Shown: piece by piece, positions 1-11,299 of the stretch
Layout: each line of letters opens with the position of its first letter
Numbering within the stretch: position 1 is the stretch's first letter
DNA from: Sycobia sp. Sy_11
Taxonomy: Eukaryota; Arthropoda; Insecta; Hymenoptera; Epichrysomallidae
Length of the DNA stretch: 64,000 nucleotides
Assembly (NCBI GenBank): GCA_018907035.1
Contig: JACCIC010000002.1
Coordinates: 4,595,001-4,659,000, forward strand
Direction: 5' to 3'
The notes under the pieces: model-generated
Told to the model about the DNA's origin: nothing
What the model saw: only the letters and a program-made list of their open reading frames with translations
Databases searched by the model: none
Made by a program: the position numbers and the translations under genes

Positions 1-280
1 GTATATATCGTTAATGGTAGGGACATTAAAATCCGTTACGGAAGTGCGCGGCCCGATATGTAATAATGAGAATTTCTACCGGGATTGCGGGAAGGGAGAT
101 GCGGGGGGGAGAGGGCGAGAGCCTCGCGCGGTGACGAGCAGATTTTATTTGCGCCCGGCGTTATACTAACGTCTCGGCTACTTATGTGTATATATGCATA
201 CAGATACGTACACATGTAAGATTGAAATTTGATTTTTTTTTCTTTTCTTTTTCATCGGTCATTAAATTTTGCGTGGGATT

Positions 281-640
281 ATTTTAGGTTCAATAAGTAT
301 CCGTGTTTGAAGACAGAGGACGTTCCTTAGGGAAACTGGCGTTATTATCGCGCGCTGTCATCTATCAAACGGCGCCAAACAAATTTCAGACTGATTGATA
401 GTTTATTTTAGAGTTTTAAGTTGGCTATTTTGCACAAACGAGAAAGTCATCGACGAGACAGAGGCTTACTTTGGAGAGTTCGAAAAATCCTGATTTTTGG
501 AGGGTTGAAAAAATGGCCAGAGCGTTGGGAGAAGTGTATCTTTCTAAAAAGGGGACTAGGTTGAGAAATAAAAAAAAAAATTTTTTTGAAAAAATGATCT
601 CTTCATTTCTAACACGGGCACTTATTGAACAGCCCTCGTA
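281..640 (+). mobile_element. internally deleted mariner-family transposon
   Basis: The two ends are inverted copies of each other: 289-310 (TTCAATAAGTATCCGTGTTT plus GA) matches the reverse complement of 608-629 at 19 of 22 positions. The right end closes with CAGCCCTCGTA at 630-640, the typical outer terminus of many insect mariner elements, followed by TA as expected for a TA target site. The left outermost bases have decayed. At about 360 bp it is far shorter than a full mariner (about 1.3 kb). It keeps a 5' non-coding stretch joined to the last part of the transposase, so most of the coding region was deleted. It is non-autonomous and looks old. Confidence 0.8.
443..571 (+). pseudogene. 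mariner transposase C-terminal remnant
   Basis: Read with two small frame changes, the segment gives KVIDETEAYFGEFEKS, then FLEG, then KKWPERWEKCI, then a decayed KGD(Y)VEK ending in TAA at 569-571. This is the usual mariner transposase C-terminus: an E-T-E-A-Y-F motif, then R-W-x-K-C-I, then K-G-D-Y-x-E-K. An in-frame stop follows EFEKS (TGA where a tyrosine codon would be expected), and further frame shifts lie near 505-515 and 545-552. The DD34D catalytic domain is absent. It lies inside the inverted ends of the element at 281-640 and cannot encode a working enzyme. Confidence 0.8.
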
Positions 641-3214
641 TATTTAATGAGCTTTAACAAACGATCTTGCACGCTGAATTTATTCTAACATCAATCTAAC
701 GAATTGGCATCGATACCAATCGCTCCGTAAACCGTATGATGGGCTATGTTTTTGTATTTTGCGCATCGCAAAGTCTTGGTTTATTATAGTTTCGTTGTTT
801 TTTCACGTTTTTCGACATTTCGTTAAATGTCATACGTCGCTATTCATTTATCTCACTGAACTTGTTTCACTGTTTGAATATTATTCATGATCTTTTGTCC
901 TGTTTTGTTTTCTTCGATTTTGTAATAAAATTTTTATTAACCGAGCAATAAATAAATAAATTTATAGATATTATAGATACATCTTCACAAATGTTACTCT
1001 AACATAATACTATACTTCTCCTTCAAAATTCACTAAATCTATAGAAATAGCAATAAAATGTATATTAAATTTTAAGGATCCCTAAAGAACAGGCGCGCAA
1101 CAAAAAAAAGATTTAATTTTGTTCTCTTCACAATCCAACTGTTACCTAGATAAACTTGATGTAGAGTCTAATTGTCCTTATGTCGCTAGAACGATTTTTA
1201 TTTACAATTTATATTGATGAATTAGAAAATACAATCTTCTAAAATATCTTATGGGATTCTATATCAAGTTTATGAGAATGGTGGAATTGTTGAGTAATAA
1301 AATCATTTTTCAAATTTTCATCTTGCGCTATTCTTTCAGAGACGCTTAAAACGTAGTTCTATCACAATACATTGGCTTCTTTATCTCGCATAAAGTGTAT
1401 ATTCAATTTTGTTTAAATTTTATTGTTGACATTAACAAAAAAAAAAAACAAACAAACAAATAATTAAATAAATAAACCCAAATAAAGAAGAGCTTGACGC
1501 CAGTTCATTGATCTCCACGTTGTGCGCCATCCGCATTCTTCAACGATGACGCTCGAACACAATTTTCTTTATGCAATTATAATTGAGGCGAGATAAACAA
1601 ATATATGAAATTGCCAAATCCATTACGGCTCGCCGATTTCCAATCCCATAATGCGCGCGCTTGCGTACGTGCGCATGTGCGTCTGCCTCGTAAGATATTT
1701 AGCGCTGTGGACGAAAATGCGCGCGCGCGTGCGCGTGCGTGCGTGCGTGTGTGTGTGCGTCTGTACACGCCAATTAAAACTAATTAGCGCGAAACCGTAA
1801 ATGAAGGAAGGAGAAAGAAGAAATGTAAAACAGCAAAAGCGAGAGCCACCAGCTGGCCGAATATTTCTTCCTGCACGGAAACAAGTATATATATATATAT
1901 ACATATATAATAACGGCGAAGTCTTTACTATAAATATTTTTTTGACAAAATCAAAAATGGCCTCTTCCGTAAAACCACTTTCACGCGCCATTTTCTTCAC
2001 ACATAAGAGCCTATTTATACGTGATGCTTTTTTTTGCTGCTGCCTTTTCATTCTTCTTTTGCCTTTTCTCTCTGTTTTTGGTCAGTTTTTTTAACTAAAA
2101 AAATGTTTCAAGCACTCCCGTGTGTGGCTTATTGCATAGCAATATCTCTTTCTTAGATCCTGTCACAAGTCGATCAGCAATCTTGTAGCATTCTTTTCTT
2201 GATTTATCATTATGATTATTTATTTTCAAATTAATCATTGATATTAAATTTTTAATAATTGCTACATACGAGAAAATGACAAGAGGAACAAGATAATGAT
2301 AATAGTCTCCTTTAATATTTAATTTGGTCTACCGTCGTACGATAAATCGTATGCGAAATTATTGCGTCATTCGGACACGTGCCTGTATGGTACAAATATT
2401 TAATAATCCGGCGACATGCAAATGATAAACTTTTTCTTTCTTATCGTTAAAATTTAACATGCCTAACAAAACTTCTAGGTTATTATTTGAATTCTTAGTT
2501 TCTTTTTTTAAATCAGAAATATAATTAGATAAATTTCTTGATATCAAGATTGTTTATTTACATGTTTATTGTAATACAGCGGAAAGACAAGATCTGTTAT
2601 CAACTAAATATTTTCTTGTTTTGTATCAAGTATGTAAATTATTTTCTTAATCTAAATTGAGAAAGTACCTTCTTAAGCGATGGAAATACTTACTTTATGC
2701 AAGAAGAGCCCACTTGAACGCAACCACGTCGTCTTAAGTCTAGTGATGTTTCATTAATTTAAGAAAATATCGTACTTGCTCCAAAACAAGTAAATATTTT
2801 ACTTGATATCAGAAAATTTTTATTTTCAGCATGGTCAGTAGGTGAAAAAAAGTATATTATGAATTAAAACAAAATTTCATAAGCATCCGCATAAAAAGCT
2901 CGAATATGTTTTAAAAACGTGTTCCCCGTTAATTTGGTCTTAAATAAAAACTCGAATAAAATGTTACATTATATCCCCGAGAAATTCCGAAGTGCATGCG
3001 CGATTCTAGCGAAAAAAAAAACCGAAAACCGCCTTAAATAATAAATCTGAAACTTAAATAATAAATCTGAAAAGCTACAATTCTTTACGTTATGGAAACG
3101 TTGCGTAAAACAGTAATTAATTATTTTAGGCATAATAACAATCCATTAATTTATAATCCGGCTATATTAGTCTTGTTTTAGCGCACACAATCCACGGCAA
3201 TATTATCAAGAGAC
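641..3214. other. AT-rich non-coding stretch
   Basis: I see no exon-like coding segment, RNA gene or clear transposon here. There are short homopolymers, an A-run at 1438-1449, a small CpG-rich alternating purine-pyrimidine patch at 1650-1760, a short TA run at 1885-1909 and a local duplication at 3037-3072 (AATAATAAATCTGAAA twice). An open frame at 1957-2080 is discussed as a speculative exon in the findings. Confidence 0.6.
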
Positions 3215-3910
3215 ATTAAAATCCATTCGGATCACTTGAAATCATTGTGATCGTTTTGAATACAAGTCATATAAAATAGTATTTGAAACGATTCTGAATA
3301 AGCTGGAATTATTCCAAATATAATCGAAAATAAGTTATTTATAATTTTTTTAAATTACAACTATAATTACTTGTACTATTTGCAATCACTTTAAAATCAT
3401 TTTAAATTTTCTGAAATCCTATTGGAATCATTTTATATCACAAGAATTCGTTTAACATTGATTCGACTTCTCTGGCATCGATTGAATGCACTTGAAATTT
3501 TTTTAATCAGTTGGGACAAAAAGGGTAGAAAATATTTTTCGAATTACTGAAGTCTACTTGAAATCACTTGCAACGATTTGAACCTTTCGAATCACTAAAA
3601 ATCTGACGAAGTCGTTTGGACTCGTGCTAAATCACTTTAAAACATCGCTCGGAGTCATTTGGAAAGAATGAAAATTGTCACAAACTTTCAGTAATTTTAA
3701 ACGAAATATCTGAAAATAATTCGAATGGCTTGAAATAATTTGAAAGCGCTCGAATGAATATGATTTATTTTTTAAATCACTCGCAATGACGCCAAATAAT
3801 TTTAAATTACACGAAATACATTGAAATCGGTCAAAATCGTTGGAAGTCATTTTAAAATCAGTTGAAGTAACTGGAATGCATATGAAGTGTATGGAAATCG
3901 GATGAAATTA
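3215..3910. repeat. degenerate short-period repeat tract (TTGAAATCA-like)
   Basis: For about 700 bp the sequence keeps returning to variants of TTGAAATCAYT, for example CACTTGAAATCATT, CTTTAAAATCATT, CTTGAAATCACTTG and CATTGAAATCGG, at spacings of roughly 10-13 bases. No two copies are long exact repeats. The tract looks like an old simple-satellite array degraded by point mutation and indels. The minus-strand open frame inside it is composed of the same repeat words and is not taken as a gene. Confidence 0.6.
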
Positions 3911-4205
3911 CTCGAAGGTAGCTTATCTCGTGGAAAAAAATTTCAATATTTTACGGCAATTAATATTCCTCCATTCACACTGAATATTGCCGCCCGTCGG
4001 TCGTCGAGGAAAAAAGCCGCGCTCGATAACCATTGGCTGTGGGCGGAGGGATGGGGAAGTCAGCGGATGAGGGAGAGGGGGGGGGAGGCGGATAAGAAAG
4101 AAGAAACGACAGAGAGAGGAGGTCCCATTCGCTATGGGCAATAGACGTATTTACTTGCCGGTGTGCCTCGACTGCTCGCTTGCCAATGGGCTTTTGCACA
4201 CATTT

Positions 4206-4209
4206 CTCA

Positions 4210-4241
<32 letters not shown>

Positions 4242-4254
4242 ACTCGGTGCGCGC

Positions 4255-4308
<54 letters not shown>
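4206..4308. repeat. compound microsatellite (CT)n-(CG)n-(GT)n
   Basis: A (CT)n run at 4206-4234 is followed by alternating GC at 4249-4268 and then (GT)n at 4269-4308. The GC and GT portion is alternating purine-pyrimidine sequence that can adopt Z-DNA. Confidence 0.9.
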
Positions 4309-4309
<1 letters not shown>

Positions 4310-4520
4310 TGCACGTGTGCGCCGAACGGCCTTAAAATTGGCGGGGACACGACGAGGAGAGGGCGGGGAGAATCGCGGGCGGAGGCCAGTGAGAATCGCC
4401 CGCGAGCAAGAGAGCCCGCGTCACGCGCGGGTATATTATTAACCGTTATGTCGAGAGCACCGGGGTCCATACGCGAGATTTACGGTTAACAGGACCTGTA
4501 GCACACGCGCGCGCGCACAC

Positions 4521-4522
<2 letters not shown>

Positions 4523-4559
<37 letters not shown>
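4523..4559. repeat. (AT)n microsatellite
   Basis: Uninterrupted alternating AT directly after a short CA/CG-alternating run. Confidence 0.95.
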
Positions 4560-4564
<5 letters not shown>

Positions 4565-4733
4565 TTATATATACATGCGCATGTAAATATACGGAGCGCG
4601 ACTCGGCGCGTCTTTTACGGCGAGATGAGCCTTCTTCTTCTTCCCTCCGCATGCCGACTCCGTTCGTGAAAGTCGCCGGTCGATATTCTTCGCGAGAGCG
4701 CGCGCCGTATGTATATATGCATATATGTAATAC

Positions 4734-4738
<5 letters not shown>

Positions 4739-4772
<34 letters not shown>
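4739..4772. repeat. (TA)n microsatellite
   Basis: Perfect TA array inside a CpG-rich segment, flanked by imperfect ATATAC units. Confidence 0.95.
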
Positions 4773-4778
<6 letters not shown>

Positions 4779-5186
4779 TACATATACATATAAAAGTGCA
4801 CGCTCGAGACGCCGAAAACGGGTGCGGAGGACGTCGAACATCGCGCCCGAAATAAATCGGAACACATCGCGTATTCGCGCTTGGTTCTTTCGGTAAGCAT
4901 GTGTCTGTGCGTGTACGTGTACGTGTGCCGTGTGTGTTCACAGGAGAGTCCTCTTTTATAATGAAGTAAGTTATACGCACGCTCTCGACGAGATGAGTCG
5001 CGGCCCCTTCGCAAAGGAGGGTGGGGGAGAAAGTTTCCTTCGATCTATATATATATATATATGCGCGTAAAATACTCACCTTGAAATCGTGATTTTTCCG
5101 AGAGAAAGAGAGTTAGTTATTTATTTTTTTAAGGCTCGCTTCCTTTAAAAAAAAAAAAAAAGCGGGGGGACCCGCGGAGGCAATTC

Positions 5187-5214
5187 TACACACACACACA
5201 CACACACACACACA
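5187..5214. repeat. (CA)n microsatellite
   Basis: Fourteen CA units downstream of a poly-A run at 5148-5161. Confidence 0.9.
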
Positions 5215-5456
5215 GGCATCCGTGCGCACGCACACGAAGCCCCTCTTTAATGCGCTCGTTTTACTGCTAAACGTATATTATGATTTTATGCCCGAGCTAC
5301 ATGGAAAAAGGCTTTTTGCTGCCCGATCCGTGAGTGAATAAGTTGCGCGCGCGCACTTCCCCTCGACGACGGACGCGGCGCATAATCGCAGGTTTTCACC
5401 GTATTTTTAACTTTTGCATATATACGGAACTAATGGATACATATCTGCATCTATGC

Positions 5457-5460
<4 letters not shown>

Positions 5461-5508
<48 letters not shown>
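5461..5508. repeat. (TA)n microsatellite
   Basis: Perfect TA array of 47-48 bases. Confidence 0.95.
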
Positions 5509-5509
<1 letters not shown>

Positions 5510-5806
5510 ATAATTTTTTCTTCATGCGACGAGGGTGCGGGTGGGCGAGGCGACTGGGAGCCAAAAAACATGGTCTTTCCTGCTCTCTAGCTCCGTGCTA
5601 ACGTTTGACGATTACGATTCTCTTCGAGACGATTGGGCATACTTTATTGCACATTCGTATTTGTTTATTATATGCACGGCTATAGGGGGAAAAAAGAAGC
5701 TTTTCTACCAAATCCAAGCGCTGTAGAATTCAGTTGATTGGCGCGGCACGGCGCGACACGTTAGAAGCGTTTGAAGGAGTTGGTTTCACCGGTATTATTC
5801 TCCCTG

Positions 5807-5809
<3 letters not shown>

Positions 5810-5886
<77 letters not shown>
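5810..5886. repeat. compound (CT)n-(TA)n microsatellite
   Basis: A (CT)n run passes directly into (TA)n near position 5847. The open frame across it (SLSLSL then IYIYIY) is an artefact of the array. Confidence 0.95.
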
Positions 5887-5891
<5 letters not shown>

Positions 5892-6701
5892 CCGCATCCA
5901 TATTGACACATACTTTATACATGACAGTACAGATACACGTTTAATTGACTATCTTTATCGATTAATGTGTAATTTAATCGCGTGAGATCTTCGAGCGTAT
6001 TACAGGAATATAAAGGTACATGTGCACGGTCTAGATTGTTGTAGGAATGAATAATATGCATACACGTCGTACGCAAGAATGATCTCTTTCTCTCTCACTC
6101 TGTGTCTGGATACATTGCATATTGATTGTATAATACGTCTTTTATTACGACCCAATATATATAAATATATAAATATATATATATATATATATTTTTTTTA
6201 TATATGTATGTATATATATGGGATACGTGTTATATCAAACGACAAAGAAAAAAACGAGGAGAAAACCTCGCCAAGATAATCCCGTCCTTCCCCGTCCGTG
6301 CGACGCGCTGCTTTTCTCACCGGCTGGCAAGTTTCGCGTTTTCTTTTATCGGCATGATAAAATCCTAGTTTTCTAAAACTTATTTACGTACAAGTATGCA
6401 TACACGTAGACGCCTGCCTGTGTTAGTTACATGCGCGAACGGTCGCGCGCAGACACTTCTATATTACATGCACATGATGCGGTTGAATTTACCCGCATTT
6501 CTGCGCAGGCAAAGAAACAAGGCATAAAAACTATAAAGAAACGGCTTCAACATATATATATATATATTTTTTTTTGTTGATCTCACGCCATTATTTTATA
6601 CATACGACATGATCAATCAAATCGCCTCATCTTGTGCTATGCTTTTTCTATCGTATACATACCATCTGTATGTGTGTGTACATTTTTGCTCTTTTACATA
6701 A

Positions 6702-6704
<3 letters not shown>

Positions 6705-6747
<43 letters not shown>
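6705..6747. repeat. (AT)n microsatellite
   Basis: Perfect AT array. Confidence 0.95.
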
Positions 6748-6755
<8 letters not shown>

Positions 6756-6889
6756 TGTACATATAGATGTACTCATGACTTTACACATACAGTATGAAAT
6801 ACCGTAGAGTAAACGATTCTTAACAGACACCCGTTGAACTTGAACGATTATGTTATTCGTCAGCATCTCACGCCTCGTTTCGTACGTCC

Positions 6890-7260
6890 ATGCGTATATA
6901 TCGCGCGTGCTTACGCAGATGCAGGGCATCCCGCGCGAGCTAAAACGTCCTGAAATTCGAGGGAAACGCCGAAGGCTGTGGGAAGAGGGGGGGGGGGAGA
7001 ACGAAACGACCGATCCTTCGGCGGGAAATCGACGCGGCCGCTCTCGCGCTACGAAGACTGACCCAATTTTCGGCACCGCCTGGCTTGGGCCCGAGAGCCG
7101 CGAGGGGCCGTCGGCCCTCTACAATGCGTGGCCGACACAGTGTATAATGCGTTCACGAACGCGCCGACCGAGCCACGCAGGCCGGCGGCTGATTTTTCCG
7201 AATTTGCCGACTCGGACTGGCTCGAGCCAGTCGATTCGGAGCGTCGGATAAGAAATTGGG
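6890..7260. other. CpG-rich block with G-run and palindrome
   Basis: This block is clearly richer in G, C and CpG than its surroundings. It contains a run of about a dozen G near 6987-6998 and an 18-bp perfect palindrome at 7215-7232 (GACTGGCTCGAGCCAGTC). Frames stay open on both strands, as expected of GC-rich DNA, but I recognise no protein family. A promoter-like or unmethylated CpG-rich element is possible but not shown. Confidence 0.35.
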
Positions 7261-7954
7261 GTGAATAGAGGTGGTTTGTTATACGCGAACGATGCCGAAC
7301 GAGTCGATCGATGATCTCGAAAATGAGACGTGCTTTAAGATGGCTAAAATAAAGCATAAATTGCCGAGGCGTTGAGTTTGCACGAGTTTCATTCGAGGGG
7401 AGGGTTTAAAAAAAAAAAAAGGAAAATATCTAAGCTGATCACGTTTGTATCAGTCGGTTGTATCTCTCGAAAATTTAGAAACTGATAAGTCACTCCTATG
7501 CAGGGATAGAGAGTTTGTTTTTACTTTTTCATTATGCCAAATTTGATGAATTTCGAATAATTAACTACGCTGAAAAAAATTTTCTAGTGAACATTGCAAT
7601 ACCAGAATCGGTAATTAAATCGCAGTCTGTTTAAAAAAAAAAAAAATAAAAACAAAAAGCTTACCATACTTTCTAGAAAATTTTATAAACGAATTGTCAA
7701 AGATTTATCATTAATGGAGGAAATTTTCTTAGAAACTGTGGTGATTCTCGTAGACTTTTACGGTCCGTGATTTGGATTTAGTAGTAAAAACTTTTTCTCC
7801 ATGTAAAGAGGGTGGGGCATCATGAGAGAGAATGAATGACTCTCTAAAGAGTCAATATTACAAATTCTTTTTTGTACAGGAATAACAAAAATGTCTTTTT
7901 ACATCAAACTTATAGCAAAAAAAATCCATCCTCTTCCAGCACATTTTTTGTTCT

Positions 7955-7961
<7 letters not shown>

Positions 7962-8008
<47 letters not shown>
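7962..8008. repeat. (TA)n microsatellite
   Basis: Perfect TA array. Confidence 0.95.
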
Positions 8009-8009
<1 letters not shown>

Positions 8010-8010
<1 letters not shown>

Positions 8011-10600
8011 TAACGTGATCAATTTGCAGAATAAAAATAATATAACAATGTAACCAAAACACCCTTTTGGAAGTACTGTCACAATTACGTCGACTGACCG
8101 GTGGAATATCGAAAGTCGACATGATTGACGTTCGATTAGATTTTTTTTTTCCACGCAGCTATTTATCGTCGGGAGCTAAAATCTTGATACGTGGACGTTC
8201 GATAACGCCTAACGACAGATATGCCCAACATATTGTATTTATATACTGTCGTCTCGTACTCGCGGAGAGTTGAATTCGAGATAAATGTAATATTTCGTAG
8301 TACCGCTTTAGCAAGTGATATTGTTGCTACCCGAATTTTGGAGATTGTAAAACAGAGCGATCTTCGAGCCTCGCAGGACCATACTAGAAACACATAGGTT
8401 TAAAATTTTACTAGCCCTCTTGGATTATCATAAAAGTTTCAAAGGTATTAAGGAATTGATCTCAGTTACTAGATATTGGTTTATAAACGCTGAATCTATT
8501 GTGCACAGCAGCCTATCCACTGTTTACATTTATTGATATAACAACATGTCATATGTTGTGTAAATTTTCGAATGAAACGGTAAGCGTAAATGGTGAAAAA
8601 TGACCAGTCGCGCAGGTCTTCAATTAAAATGTATGAGCCATCCTTTGTTCGACATAATCAACAATATCTTGTTAAACGATTTAACTTCGAAGTGTTTACT
8701 CTTTAAACAGTTTTAAAGCATAGATTTTTATAAATGATATAATCAACTTCCTGATCCTTCGTGCCCTTTCAAAATGAGCCGCCTCATTTAGATAAATCTT
8801 CCATAAAGCACTGGGAATCGAAATTGAGTCAGTTACTCGATCGGATCCTCCGATTCCCTCAAATATTATCGATCACAAAAAACCCTCTTGGCCTTCGATC
8901 TTAATCCAGCGCGTGTCACCCACATGTTAAAATGGGACACCCTTGCGCAATCATTATCTCCCCCCCCCCTACCCAATCATCCTTCCTGCGATCGTGTACA
9001 CGCGAAAATAATACAGCGGGCGACGCGATAAATACAAATTGCTATCCGCCTTATATTATGCGTGTAGGATGTTCGCGCAGGAACGCGTGACATACATACA
9101 TACGTGTGTGTGCGCGTGTGTGCGCGTGTGCGCGCCCGCGGCGTCATTTAACGGACGTTTAAAGATTACTATAATTTTCGACGATTATTTAGGCGTTTCT
9201 CGACGACTTGTAGAACCGCGGCGCGCGCATTATAATATATATATATAAAAGCGATAGGAGCGAGCGTATGTATATAATAAGCTCGCGCGCATTAACTGGA
9301 CCGTTATTAGGGCGGCTATCGGCCATTGATTTATACACACACACGCGCGCGTGCTCACGACCTCAACCCCAAAATGGGACCTGCAACCGGCTATATATAA
9401 TTCGTATAAAATAATTGGAAATTTAATACAATAGAAAAATATAGTAAAATGTCAATTAAGTATATTATCGAGAACATTTGCGCTCGGATACTTATATTCG
9501 GTGTCAATTTTATTGAAATAATGGAAAATTGTAAAGCGAACGATATTTGTATAATAGGAAGATACTCTGCTGACGTACTCTGTCAGGCAGTGAATCAAAA
9601 GTTACAAACGAACTTTAGTGGAAAAACTTGAGAGAATCGTACTTTAGGTGCGCTAACATTAAGTGTATACGGGACATAACGCGAAAATAATTTAACATAC
9701 TAAACATTGGTAAAGGAAATGTCCACCCATGTAAGAGGGCGCCTATGGATGAAAACAAAAATGACCTATATGATAATGGAGTTCGATGGAGAGAACTTAA
9801 ATTTTAATTAGAGAATAGGTGTTTGTATTGAACATATTTATTAAAAAAGAATGAATTTGGCATAATTGTTTTTTACACTTTAATTAAACACTAATGTAAT
9901 ACAAAAAAAGAGATTTTAAAAAAATAAAAAATCAAAAGAGAATCTTTCAAATAGATTTTTTTCTTCTTAATAATTATAATACATGTATTCTGTTTAGAAA
10001 AACAATTTTCATATTAGCGATAAAGTATAGCAATAAAGGGCTGAATTTTTATGATTTTGCTAGATTCTTTATGATTGTTCGCCATTTAGATCTCATAGAA
10101 ATAATTCAATTTTGAAATTGCAGGTTCAGGTTTAGAAATATAATAAAAATTTTAATTGGTTTTAACAGTTCTACTAAGAGTAAAGTTCTTTAGAGCAGCC
10201 TCCCTTTGTGCTCTTGCATATATACGTCTATTGTACTTTTTACTATACAATAAACACCTTTTATGCTTTACTTTAATTTATTTCGGTAACTTTTACTTTT
10301 CTTGTAAACAAACTTATAACGAACTCCAAAGTTTTCCCAATGTAAACAATATTTTCTCGTATTCATTATATACTCGTGTCGGCCATATTTGTTAGCTCTG
10401 CCCTCTGCCGTTCGTAGCGCATATTATTTTTAAATTATCATAAGTATTTTAAACTATATACCTACGTCTATAAGATCAAAACTCCGCACGTTTTACTCTT
10501 CATTTCTTCTCCCATACTTATGCCTATCCTATATCTCCTCTTGCGGACCAAACATACTTTTCCATCGATAGTGAACATACACACGCACACACGCACAGAT
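8010..10600. other. non-coding stretch, nothing recognised
   Basis: Mostly AT-rich sequence with small GT/CG alternating patches at 9100-9140 and 9340-9355 and a C-run at 8961-8969. I recognise no coding exon, RNA gene or transposon end. Confidence 0.5.
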
Positions 10601-10609
10601 CATACATAG

Positions 10610-10960
10610 GCGCATGCAGCCACGTAGTGTCGCGCGCGCGCGCGCGCATAATTATATTGCAGCCGCGCTCATTTGCAAGCCCCGAAAGAGGGCGCGCTCG
10701 TGAGCGGATTTATAAACGGCCGAGCGATCGAATGGGATTTCGAAAAGGCGACCGTTTCGAGCATTTTTTAACGTCGCGGCGCACGCCGCAGCCGGCGAAG
10801 AGAAGTCCATAATCTAACATACGGGTCGCAGAGACGCCGCGGCTCCTCGCGCCCGTATAAAGTATACAATCCCGAGCATCTTTCGGTTATATGAAAGTGT
10901 CCTCCTCTCCATCCACCCACGAGGGGGGGGGGCGCACTCTTCCCTCACGGATTATATCCA
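10610..10960. other. CpG-rich block
   Basis: It begins with alternating CG (10631-10647), continues with CpG-dense sequence and ends with a G-run near 10923-10932. No protein family is recognisable. It resembles the other CpG-rich islands scattered through the upstream 43 kb. Confidence 0.35.
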
Positions 10961-11099
10961 TAAATCGAGAGATGCAAATGCGCGAGTACGCGGTGTACGA
11001 AGGTCGAGAAACACGTTTCAGCAGGAAATTGATTTCCTATATATAAATTTTTTCCGACGCCTCTGACGCAATGCATTCCGTCTGGCGTGTGCTTTGTGC

Positions 11100-11102
<3 letters not shown>

Positions 11103-11146
<44 letters not shown>
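11103..11146. repeat. (TA)n microsatellite
   Basis: Perfect TA array. Confidence 0.95.
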
Positions 11147-11147
<1 letters not shown>

Positions 11148-11299
11148 GCGATGAAAGAGAAAAAAATTCAACTCCGCTGCGAGGAATTAAAATATGAATA
11201 TACAGAGGAAGTCGTAAAGTTTGCGCTTTTAACAAGTTTCAGTTTTCTATCTATCTGTATATATATATATGTACATACGTATTTCTGGTGCCGATGAAA

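Noticed and set aside
6850..7251. 133-codon plus-strand frame as a gene
   Set aside because: Openness is explained by GC-rich composition; frames are open on both strands, there is no family resemblance, and a G-run lies in the middle.
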